From the NCBI GenBank assembly GCA_038245795.1, contig JBBRSC010000037.1, positions 1 through 18,826 on the forward strand: a stretch of DNA of 18,826 nt, read 5' to 3'. Each line of letters starts with the position of its first letter. Positions within the stretch are counted from its first letter, which is position 1. This DNA is from JBBRSC01 sp038245795. Its GTDB lineage: Bacteria > Actinomycetota > Acidimicrobiia > Acidimicrobiales > Microtrichaceae. This document shows, piece after piece, positions 7,595 through 14,721 of the stretch. The notes below the pieces were generated by a model. The model was not told the DNA's origin, searched no databases, and saw only the letters and a list, made by a program, of their open reading frames with translations. The position numbers and the translations under genes are program-made.

Positions 7595-8906
7595 GCAGCA
7601 TCACCGGCAGGTGGCCAGATCGTTGATGGACGTCGAGGAGTTCATCGACCATCGAGGCGATCTGGTCGAGCGACATCGATGCCGACGCGTTCCCATCGAG
7701 GTAGCAGGCCTGGTAGACGTGATCTCGTCGTCCGTCGGTGACCGCTCGTACGGCGAGGTCGCAGACATCGAGATAGCGCCGATTCAGCGCGGCGCACTGC
7801 GGTGGGATCGGTGGGGCGATGTGGGGGTGCACGCCGTCGGCGTCGCAGTAGGCCGGTATCTCGACGACCGCCCAGTCGGGCAACTCAGCGCACCATCGCC
7901 CGCCGCCGTGGTCGTCGTTGACCACGTTGGCGTAGATTTCCCGGCGCTCGTCGGTCACGAGCGAACGGATGATCTGGGGTGCGTACTCGCCGGACGGCAA
8001 CATGTCGGTGAGCGGCAGATCAATTCGCCCATCGGCGAAATCGGTGGCGATCGAGAACCATTCAGCGTTGTTCGCACGCCGTTCCCAATACGGGCGTTGC
8101 GGTAGGTCGAATCGTTCGATTTCGGAGTCTCGGGGCAGATACCAGGGCACGTACTCGCTGTTGTGCTTCGAACTCTCCGTCACATAGAAGCCGAACCGGC
8201 GGAGGAGGTCAGCGCGGACCGTTCGGCCGAAGTCCGAGTCGAGATCCGACGCAAGTTCCTTGAGCCGCGGATAAAGGTCGACGCCGCGGTGGGCGAGCTT
8301 GCTGATGAACACCTGATGGTTGACACCTGCGCCTGCGAATGTGAGTTCGCCCTTCGGGATGCCCAATCGATCAGCAAGCTCCCCGGCGGTGATCCACGTG
8401 GAATGGCACAGCCCGATCGTCGTCACCTCAGGCACCATGCGGTCGAGCGCCAGACAGATCATGGCCATGGGGTTGGTGACGTTCAACAGCGGCGCTTCGG
8501 GACAGAGCTCAATCATGTCCTGGGCGATGTCCGTCATCACCGGAGCGGTGCGGAGGAGTCGCATCACCGCGCCGACCCCGCAGGTGTCGGCGACGGTCTG
8601 GCGAAGTCCGTAGCGCTCAGGAATTTCGAAGTCGGGCCGAATCGAATCCTGCATGCCGACCCCAATGGACACGACCACCGCGTCGGCGCCATCGAGCGCC
8701 TGTCGTCGGTCTGCCGTGGCGGTGACCGTCGTCGGGGTCCCCATGGTCGTGGCGACGCGGCGGCCGAACTTCTCGATGGTCGCCAAGCGGACCGGATGGG
8801 TGTCGCACAAGGCGATCTCGTATGGGCCGATATCGCTCAGGGCACATAGATCCGCCAGTTCATGCAGGAATTGCGCGCTCCCTGCACCGATGACGGCGAT
8901 CTTCAT
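7587..8906 (-). CDS. Family 4 glycoside hydrolase, alpha-galactosidase (MelA) type
   Basis: This gene encodes 439 residues. GH4 enzymes cleave glycosides by an unusual NAD+- and Mn2+-dependent oxidation–elimination route. The Rossmann opening is MKIAVIGAGSAQF (1–13). NVTNPMAM (142–149) is the family's substrate/NAD motif. GLCHS (165–169) carries the metal-ligand Cys167, and GVNHQ (194–198) the ligand His197. The segment ESSKHNSEYVPWY (244–256) is characteristic of the non-phospho alpha-galactosidase/alpha-galacturonidase branch rather than the 6-phospho-glucosidase branch. ATG at 8906 overlaps the kinase stop as ATGA, with AGGA upstream. Alpha-glucosidase or alpha-galacturonidase specificity cannot be excluded. 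It acts in the cytoplasm, as it has no signal peptide. Confidence 0.93.
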   Translation of the reverse strand: MKIAVIGAGSAQFLHELADLCALSDIGPYEIALCDTHPVRLATIEKFGRRVATTMGTPTTVTATADRRQALDGADAVVVSIGVGMQDSIRPDFEIPERYGLRQTVADTCGVGAVMRLLRTAPVMTDIAQDMIELCPEAPLLNVTNPMAMICLALDRMVPEVTTIGLCHSTWITAGELADRLGIPKGELTFAGAGVNHQVFISKLAHRGVDLYPRLKELASDLDSDFGRTVRADLLRRFGFYVTESSKHNSEYVPWYLPRDSEIERFDLPQRPYWERRANNAEWFSIATDFADGRIDLPLTDMLPSGEYAPQIIRSLVTDERREIYANVVNDDHGGGRWCAELPDWAVVEIPAYCDADGVHPHIAPPIPPQCAALNRRYLDVCDLAVRAVTDGRRDHVYQACYLDGNASASMSLDQIASMVDELLDVHQRSGHLPVMLHV

Positions 8907-9925
8907 GCGCCCGTGTCCTGGCGGGCGATCAGGGTCACGGCTTCGGCCGAGCGTTCGCGAGCCGTGATGGCCCCGGCGCAGGTCGCGAGTCGAGCGTCGT
9001 TGGCGTCGACGCCGATCAGTTCCATGGCCAACAATGCTGCGCCGGCGGCTGGCGGGGCATCCAGCAGGGTGAGGCGGGCTCCCACCAGGGCTCTACCGAT
9101 CTCGGTGGCGAATGCCTCCGCAAAATGTTGCTCGGCGCTGAGGTGGATGCCGCCGGCGAGCACCAGGTCGAACTCGTCGTCGCTCATGTCGAGACGCGCT
9201 ACCACACCGATCACGTCGCGAGCGTGGCGTCGCCCGGCCTTGGTCGTGACCCGAACAGCCGCCGGATCGCCTTGGCGCGCCGCATCGAGGACCACCGGGG
9301 CGAAGTCGCTGCCAATGAACATGTAGTCGCGGCTGAGCCGTTCGAACAGCTCTCGGGTCGAGCGGGCGCCGCTCTCGGCCAGGAAGCGAGCGGTCAACAT
9401 CGTCGGCGCGTCCTGGCCGTGATGTTCTCGGGCAATAGCGTGCAGAGCCCCCTCGACGACGGTACCCGAGCCACCACCTTCGCCCCAACCGATTCCCATC
9501 GTGCGGTAGCTGTCGCCCTGCCGGTTCCGTCCGGCAGTGACGCCACCGGTGCCCGCAATGGACACACAGCCGTGTCGCTCCGAACACCCGGCTCGGAGGG
9601 CAGCGAACGAGTCGTTGACCAGCGTCATCGGTCCGGCGAAGCCGAGCGACGCGAGCACTGGTTCCACTCGGCCGTGGTCCGACGGCCAATCCATTCCGGC
9701 GAGAGCGAAGCCGGTGGCTTCGATCTGATCCGTTCGCAACGCTGCCGATCCGAGCGCCTCGGTGACTGCGGCAGACACCGACGAGACCATGCCATCGAGG
9801 CCCACACTCTCCCAGTTGGCACCGCCACTGCTTCCGAAGCCGAGAACCGTGCCGGCGCTGTCGACGACAATGGCGTCGGTCTTGGTGCCACCGCCATCGA
9901 CACCCAACACGATCTGCTCAGCCAT
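8903..9925 (-). CDS. BadF/BadG/BcrA-family sugar kinase, N-acetylglucosamine kinase-like
   Basis: This gene encodes 340 residues from the ATG at 9925. The ASKHA kinase fold is clear: phosphate-1 motif GVDGGGTKTDA (8–18), GFALAGMDWPSD (72–83), the catalytic-type Asp105 in VNDSFAALRAG, the phosphate-2 loop SIAGTGG (122–128) and GWGEGGGSG (146–154). Family members phosphorylate N-acetylglucosamine, glucosamine or related sugars at O6 with ATP. The start is set by GGGAG seven bases upstream and by an 8-nt overlap with the preceding GH4 stop; a longer frame upstream of it runs inside the GH4 gene and adds no family sequence. It ends with a 4-nt ATGA overlap on the next GH4 gene. Given the GH20 gene in the same operon, GlcNAc is the obvious substrate guess; phosphorylation of a disaccharide for the upstream GH4 enzyme is an alternative. 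Confidence 0.88.
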   Translation of the reverse strand: MAEQIVLGVDGGGTKTDAIVVDSAGTVLGFGSSGGANWESVGLDGMVSSVSAAVTEALGSAALRTDQIEATGFALAGMDWPSDHGRVEPVLASLGFAGPMTLVNDSFAALRAGCSERHGCVSIAGTGGVTAGRNRQGDSYRTMGIGWGEGGGSGTVVEGALHAIAREHHGQDAPTMLTARFLAESGARSTRELFERLSRDYMFIGSDFAPVVLDAARQGDPAAVRVTTKAGRRHARDVIGVVARLDMSDDEFDLVLAGGIHLSAEQHFAEAFATEIGRALVGARLTLLDAPPAAGAALLAMELIGVDANDARLATCAGAITARERSAEAVTLIARQDTGA

Positions 9926-11198
9926 CGAGCGCTCCCAACAGACCCCGGTTGACATCCCGGAGCCGGTTCCACACTTCATCGACCTGATGGGCTGGCGGTC
10001 CGATGGGGTTGCACAGCAGAGCTCGCTTGGCAGCCATGGCGTCACCGGTCATGGCGGCCTCGACGGTCAGAAGCTCGAACTGCTTCATGGTCGTCATGAG
10101 GGCAGCGACATCGGGCCGCAGGGCGGCGACGGGGAGCGGCGTGACTCCCGACTTCGTCACCCTCGCCGCGACTTCGACCACGACATCATCGGGGAGGTCG
10201 GGGATCGCCCCACGATTCGGGGTATTCACGACGTGCACCGTCCCGGCATCTTGGTGGACGTCCGCCATCAACTCGGCGGCAGCCTCGGAATAGTAGGAAC
10301 CTCCGCGGAGCTCCAACTCCGGTGGTTTGTGGTCCAGATCGGGGTCCGCGTACTGGGACAACAACGCGGCTTCGATCTCCATCACCTCGGACGCTCTGGT
10401 CGGTTGTGCTGCTTGACGGCGGAGACACGCCTGGGTCTCGTAGTAGTACAGGAGGTAGTCGTTCGGAAGGGCGTCGATGAGTTCGAGGGACTGCTGGGTC
10501 CAGTTCGGTTCGACGTCGTCAGGCAGTTGCCCGGCGGTCATTGCTCGCATTACCTGGAGGACGGTGTCAGTCTGATCCGTGCCATCGACGGTGATGTGGC
10601 GGACCCAGGACAGATGGTTCAGCCCGACGTAGTCGAGTTCCACGTTGGCGGCCTGGGCGCCGAAGGCCTTGGCGATCCCGGCCTTCAGGTTCCAGGGGAC
10701 GTTGCACAATCCGATGGTCGGCACCACGGCGTGGCGGCAGAGTGCCTCGGTCACCAGGCCTGCGGGATTGGTGAAGTTGAAGAGCGTCGCACCTGGTGCC
10801 ACCTCGGCCATCGTGGCAGCGATCGAGAGCGCAATGGGGATTGTTCGAAGCGCGTTGGCGAAGCCGCCGACCCCAACGGTCTCTTGGCCGATCAGTCCGA
10901 ACTCGCGACCGAGCTGTTCGTCCCGCTCACGCGCAGCACCACCACCCACGCGGATCTGTGACACGACGAACGCGGCGCCCGACAACCCCTCTGCGACCTG
11001 GGTTCCCCATGTGATGCGAACGTCGCTCCGGGCGGCGTCGGCCATTCGCTGTGCAAAGGGTCCGAGAATCGAGAGTCGCTGCTCGTCGATGTCGACGAGC
11101 GCGATCTCATCGACATCGAGGCGGTCCTGTCGGCTCAGCAGTCCCTCGATGAGCTCCGGGGTGTACGTCGATCCGCCGCCGACGATAGAGATCTTCAT
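9918..11198 (-). CDS. Family 4 glycoside hydrolase, 6-phospho-beta-glucosidase type
   Basis: This gene encodes 426 residues from the ATG at 11198, which overlaps the oxidoreductase stop as ATGA and has AGGA upstream. Family marks are the Rossmann opening MKISIVGGGSTYTPELI (1–17), the long motif SQIRVGGGAARERDEQLG (80–97), GLIGQETVGVGGFANALR, FNFTNPAG (140–147), GLCNVP (163–168) with metal-ligand Cys165, and GLNHLSW (192–198) with His195. The C-N-V-P signature and the RERDE region belong to the LicH/CelF/ChbF branch that normally cleaves 6-phospho-beta-glucosides made by a PTS. No PTS gene is in the window, so either a kinase provides the phosphorylated substrate or this enzyme has a different specificity. 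It needs NAD+ and Mn2+ by family knowledge. It is cytoplasmic. Confidence 0.94.
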   Translation of the reverse strand: MKISIVGGGSTYTPELIEGLLSRQDRLDVDEIALVDIDEQRLSILGPFAQRMADAARSDVRITWGTQVAEGLSGAAFVVSQIRVGGGAARERDEQLGREFGLIGQETVGVGGFANALRTIPIALSIAATMAEVAPGATLFNFTNPAGLVTEALCRHAVVPTIGLCNVPWNLKAGIAKAFGAQAANVELDYVGLNHLSWVRHITVDGTDQTDTVLQVMRAMTAGQLPDDVEPNWTQQSLELIDALPNDYLLYYYETQACLRRQAAQPTRASEVMEIEAALLSQYADPDLDHKPPELELRGGSYYSEAAAELMADVHQDAGTVHVVNTPNRGAIPDLPDDVVVEVAARVTKSGVTPLPVAALRPDVAALMTTMKQFELLTVEAAMTGDAMAAKRALLCNPIGPPAHQVDEVWNRLRDVNRGLLGALDG

Positions 11199-12256
11199 GG
11201 GGTGATCCTCGCTGTCTCGACCATGGCGTGAGTCGACGGTCGTGCTGTGTCGTAGGCCGCTTCGACGATCGCCAGCGCCGTCCTTCCCACCGCAGCATTC
11301 GCGACCGGGACGGCGCCGCTCGAACAGCACGCCAGTACATCGGCCATCTGCGCCGCGTACATCTCGAGGCTGCAGTGTTCGTAGGTCGGCGGCGGGGGAG
11401 TGGCGGCGGTGAACTCGGGCCAGACGCGCTCATGACCCAACGTGCCGAAGCACTCGACGTCGGCTTCGACGCCGTCAAGGACCGGCTGCCACCAGCCACA
11501 CTCGATCACGCTTCGTGTGCCCTGGTCCCAGTCGATGAGGAGCACACTGTCGTCGTCGATGAAGCGACCATTGTCGGCGGATGCCGTGGACCCGACCGCT
11601 GCATCTGCATCCGTGACCGCGGCGGCGCGGAAGATCGCCCCGAGCGACGCTTGGGTGCGGACCGGCTCCGGATCATCGAGCAGGAATCGTGTGGTGTCGA
11701 TGGCATGGATGCCCATGTCGATCAACGCACCACCGCCGGAGAGCGCCGGGTCGACGAACCAACCAGATGGACCCCAACCGGCGTGGATTCCGTAGCCACG
11801 GGTGCGCACGATCTCGCCCAGCTTCCCGGCCCTGATCCGATCACGGAGGGCAATGACCTCTCGTCGATAGCGCCACATGTGGCCGACCGCGAGGACTCGA
11901 TCGGCGGACGCGGCGGCATCGATCATCTCGTCAGCCTGCGCCACGTTCATCGCCATTGGCTTGTCGACGAGGACGTGGCGACCGGCACGGAGGGCCTCCA
12001 TTGCTTGGGGATGATGCATGGAGTTCGGTGTTCCGATCACCACCAGGTCGATGTCGTCACGACTCGTGAGGCTGGTCCAGTCGTCGGTGGCGTCGGCGAT
12101 GCCGTGAGCGTCTGCGAACTTGCGCGCCCGGTCACCGGAGTGTCCGGACACGGCAACGACCGTTGCTCCCGAAGCCTGAGCCACTCGGCAGTGCAGATCC
12201 CCAATGAAGCCGTAGCCGATCAACCCGACCCGTAGCCCATTCGATGCAGCGGTCAC
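11195..12256 (-). CDS. Gfo/Idh/MocA family oxidoreductase
   Basis: This gene encodes 353 residues from a GTG at 12256 that overlaps the GH2 stop as GTGA. The NAD(P)-binding Rossmann motif is GLIGYGFIG (11–19). It is followed by GTPNSMHHPQAMEALRAG (75–92), the family VDKPMA motif (97–102, Lys99-Pro100 as in EKP), GHMWRYRR (125–132), and the catalytic-type DMGIHAID (180–187) with Asp180 and His184. These enzymes oxidise or reduce sugar hydroxyls, inositols, or act on 3-keto-sugars; some relatives are NAD-dependent glycosidases (GH109). The substrate is not predictable here. It lies between GH2 and GH4 and is translationally coupled to both. A much longer open frame upstream of the GTG is antisense-like shadow of the GH2 gene and was not used. 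Confidence 0.92.
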   Translation of the reverse strand: MTAASNGLRVGLIGYGFIGDLHCRVAQASGATVVAVSGHSGDRARKFADAHGIADATDDWTSLTSRDDIDLVVIGTPNSMHHPQAMEALRAGRHVLVDKPMAMNVAQADEMIDAAASADRVLAVGHMWRYRREVIALRDRIRAGKLGEIVRTRGYGIHAGWGPSGWFVDPALSGGGALIDMGIHAIDTTRFLLDDPEPVRTQASLGAIFRAAAVTDADAAVGSTASADNGRFIDDDSVLLIDWDQGTRSVIECGWWQPVLDGVEADVECFGTLGHERVWPEFTAATPPPPTYEHCSLEMYAAQMADVLACCSSGAVPVANAAVGRTALAIVEAAYDTARPSTHAMVETARITP

Positions 12257-14421
12257 GACTCGTCTCCCTCTCGGATCTCGATATCCCACCAGTTGTCCCC
12301 GCGCCTCGAACCGTCGCGCAATTCCAGCCAGCCGCTGATGCGATATCGGCCGACACCACCAACGATGGGACCGACCTGGAGCACCCGGCGCGCACTGTCG
12401 GCACCGATGTCGACGGCCATGGAGCCGCTGTCGATGGATGCTGAGACCGCGTTGTCGACGAGCTGATGGACTGCCCAGTGCAGCGTCGTGGCCGGGAACG
12501 TGTACGGATGGTCGTTGATCCACCACACGCCCAGGCTGGGCGGCTCGTCGACTGTGAACGTGTCGTCCTCGGATTCGATCGATACGAGGAGCGGTTGCAT
12601 CGAGCGACCCAACGACGCGTACCCCGGTTTCGGCACCCGCCAATAGTCGAGGACGGACCAACTGATACAGGGCCACGGATCCACGAACATGAACGGGATC
12701 ACGCCGTGTGTGCGCTGTCGCTTCCGCCGCCGGTAGAACTCGGTCGCGAATTGCAGCTGGCGTGCCTGATAGCGCTGGCTGGCGTCGATGACCTCGTCGA
12801 CCGTGTGGGTGAGGATCGTGACGCCGACATGGATGTTGTGTTCGTGGTGTTGGAATCCTGCGTAGTCCCATTCTTCGAGGGTGGCGGTCGCTGGGTCGAG
12901 AATTCGCTCCAGGGACTGCCGATTGGGGACGCCCTGAGCGCCGTATTCGCTCACAAACGCGCCTCCGGGGAGTTGGGCAGCGTCAGTCCACGTTCCCCAA
13001 TACCAGCCGGGATAGGTATGTCCGTCGTCGACGCCCGAGTTGGCAATGGCGCGACGGGACGGATCGCGTTGGCGGAACAGGTCGGCGAGTTCGTGGTCGA
13101 GCCGCAGGTTCTGATCGGGAACGAAACGTCCGGCCTCCTCGGCCATCCACGGTTCATTCCACGGTGCTTCGTTGTGGGCGCACCACAGAGCAATCGATGG
13201 TCGCCACCCGTGGAGCAACACCAGTTCGTGGACCATCGAGCGTGTCACCCGGTAGGTCTCTGCGGAGTCGGCGTATCCCCACTGCATGGGAAGGTCCTGC
13301 CAGACCAGCACACCAGCTCGATCGCAGGCGTCGTAGAAGCCGGGCGCTGTCACATGGGCATGCACGCGCATCAGGTTGAGGTTGGCGTTTACGGCGAGCG
13401 ACACATCACCTTCCGCCCGCTCGGGAGTCAGTTCCGAGAGCCACTGCGCGCCGATGTAGTTGCAGCCACGGATGTAGATCGGCCGTCCGTTCAGCCGCCA
13501 TTCCCAGCTGTCGGACACCGTGATCTCGCGTAGCCCGATCGTTCGCTCGGTCGAGGCGATGACCGTGTGCGGTCCAGCCTCGATCGAGCCCGGCGGCGCT
13601 GAATGCTCGATCGTGACGACGAGGTCATACAGGGTCGGCTCGCCGTGGTCCCAGGTCCACCACAAGTCGGGTCGGGCAAGCGTGCCCGCAATGGGGATGA
13701 TCTGGTGTCCCGGTTCGACCCACGTCTCGGTCCACAACTCGTACCGCGACGGAGCTTCGGCCTCGGCGGGATCTCGGTCCGGGTCGGATCGTTGGAGGAC
13801 CGCACGAGCGGTGATCCACATCGGTTCCTCAGACGCTATCGACGCACCGATCGCCAGCTCAATCTTGGCATCAGGTCCGGCGATCATGGTTCGCAGCTCG
13901 ACCGAGTCGACGCGTGCGGTGTTCCAGCCAACCAGCGAGACGTGCCCCCAGATGCCACCGGTGCTCTGTTCCTGGCCGCGCTCGCCCCAGTTCCCGGGTC
14001 GAGCATCGTGATGACCCATGACCCCGCGAATAGTGCTCTTGGTATGAGGCCACACGTCGCCGAACGTCTCCACCGGGCAGACGACTTCGACGACGAGTTC
14101 GTGATCGCGGCTGGTCAGATTGACCGGGCATTCGAAGGGTGCGAAACCTCCGACATGTCGGCCTACGATGTGGCCGTCGACGCGGACAATGGCCTCGTAG
14201 TCGATGCCCTCGAAGCGGATGGCCTGACACTGGGTGTCGAGTGCGTCGATCCGCCGTCGGAACCACATGGTCTCGACATCGTCGATTCCGGCGAGAAACC
14301 AGTTCTGGGGCAGTGAGATGGGTGCCCACGGACCGTCTGGGGACACCGACGATTCCCACGATCCATCGAGGTCGACGACGGTGTCCATCACCAGGTCAGC
14401 ATAGTTAGTGTTCTTTCCCAT
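12253..14421 (-). CDS. Glycoside hydrolase family 2, beta-mannosidase-like
   Basis: This gene encodes about 722 residues from the ATG at 14421; an in-frame GTG at 14439 would add six, and another GTG directly precedes the ATG. Start choice is uncertain, with only a GGTGA-type site upstream. GH2 order is visible (numbering from the longer start): a sugar-binding beta domain (about 20–175, GSW … VSLVGW), an immunoglobulin-like domain (about 176–305), then the catalytic barrel (about 306 on). RGCNYIGAQWL (324–334), NANLNLMRVHAHV and GVLVWQDLPMQWGY (376–389) resemble the beta-mannosidase/exo-glucosaminidase subgroup. The acid/base is Glu424 in WCAHNE and the nucleophile Glu498 in FVSEYGAQG. No signal peptide is visible. 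Beta-galactosidase, beta-glucuronidase or glucosaminidase activity cannot be excluded. It follows the only real gap in the locus and overlaps the oxidoreductase start by 4 nt. Confidence 0.9.
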   Translation of the reverse strand: MGKNTNYADLVMDTVVDLDGSWESSVSPDGPWAPISLPQNWFLAGIDDVETMWFRRRIDALDTQCQAIRFEGIDYEAIVRVDGHIVGRHVGGFAPFECPVNLTSRDHELVVEVVCPVETFGDVWPHTKSTIRGVMGHHDARPGNWGERGQEQSTGGIWGHVSLVGWNTARVDSVELRTMIAGPDAKIELAIGASIASEEPMWITARAVLQRSDPDRDPAEAEAPSRYELWTETWVEPGHQIIPIAGTLARPDLWWTWDHGEPTLYDLVVTIEHSAPPGSIEAGPHTVIASTERTIGLREITVSDSWEWRLNGRPIYIRGCNYIGAQWLSELTPERAEGDVSLAVNANLNLMRVHAHVTAPGFYDACDRAGVLVWQDLPMQWGYADSAETYRVTRSMVHELVLLHGWRPSIALWCAHNEAPWNEPWMAEEAGRFVPDQNLRLDHELADLFRQRDPSRRAIANSGVDDGHTYPGWYWGTWTDAAQLPGGAFVSEYGAQGVPNRQSLERILDPATATLEEWDYAGFQHHEHNIHVGVTILTHTVDEVIDASQRYQARQLQFATEFYRRRKRQRTHGVIPFMFVDPWPCISWSVLDYWRVPKPGYASLGRSMQPLLVSIESEDDTFTVDEPPSLGVWWINDHPYTFPATTLHWAVHQLVDNAVSASIDSGSMAVDIGADSARRVLQVGPIVGGVGRYRISGWLELRDGSRRGDNWWDIEIREGDES

Positions 14422-14424
14422 CAC

Positions 14425-14432
14425 AACCGGTT
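14425..14432. promoter_or_regulatory. AACCGGTT palindrome at the GH2 start
   Basis: This is a perfect 8-bp palindrome with a central CG, directly upstream of the GTG/ATG of the GH2 gene. LacI-family operators often have such a centre, but the symmetry does not extend further and no regulator gene is in the window. Chance is a real possibility. Confidence 0.15.
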
Positions 14433-14534
14433 CACCCACTCCGAAAGGCCGAATGGCCCATGTCCACTCCCGACGGAACTCGATATCTTTCGAAGCTTGG
14501 TCCTGCGACCGCGTTCACCCTTCGGCGGGCGGGT

Positions 14535-14573
14535 GGTGGTGGCCCCCGCTCGCACACGGCCGGGGTCACCACC
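14535..14573 (-). terminator. Strong hairpin in the GH35–GH2 gap
   Basis: The arms GGTGGTGGCCCC (14535–14546) and GGGGTCACCACC (14562–14573) pair at 11 of 12 positions around a 15-nt loop. On the minus-strand transcript it is not followed by a U run, so a classical intrinsic terminator is not supported. It may be a U-less partial terminator, a stability element or a processing site between the transport/GH35 part and the rest of the operon. Confidence 0.4.
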
Positions 14574-14695
14574 TTGAACGCGTCTCGTGATCGACGCAGT
14601 CATGAGTCCGCCACGACGTGGCTGTTCTGGGGCGTCGACCAGGCGTTGATGTCCTCGGTGTGGACCAGACCATGCAAGCCAGCCGCGCCCTCGAT

Positions 14696-14711
14696 GGCAC
14701 CGATCGGTGCC
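14696..14711. repeat. Perfect 16-bp palindrome behind the GH35 stop
   Basis: GGCACCGATCGGTGCC is its own reverse complement and begins ten bases after the GH35 stop codon on the minus strand. It has the size and symmetry of an operator for a dimeric regulator, or could fold as a short stem with no proper loop. No regulator is encoded in the window to link it to. Confidence 0.35.
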
Positions 14712-14721
14712 GGGACGGCAT

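Larger units (their letters stand above)
14440..14721 (-). other. Only substantial non-coding gap inside the sugar locus
   Basis: These 282 bases separate the GH35 stop from the first possible GH2 start. Both strands can be read through in short frames, but those are arginine/proline-rich, resemble no protein family and lack a convincing ribosome site, so I call the stretch non-coding. It holds a strong hairpin (14535–14573) and a 16-bp palindrome (14696–14711). I could not find a convincing -35/-10 pair on the minus strand. A second promoter, an mRNA processing site or a partial terminator are all possible. Confidence 0.5.

Noticed and set aside
9762..10961. 399-codon plus-strand open frame
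   Set aside because: It is antisense to the kinase and GH4 genes, His/Gly/Arg-rich, and has no motif or ribosome site.
12257..12871. Upstream extension of the oxidoreductase frame
   Set aside because: It lies within the GH2 gene in another frame and is low-complexity Arg/His-rich; the Rossmann motif starts only after the GTG at 12256.
12466..13533. 355-codon plus-strand open frame
   Set aside because: It is antisense to GH2, whose acid/base and nucleophile motifs are intact; the plus product is a shadow.
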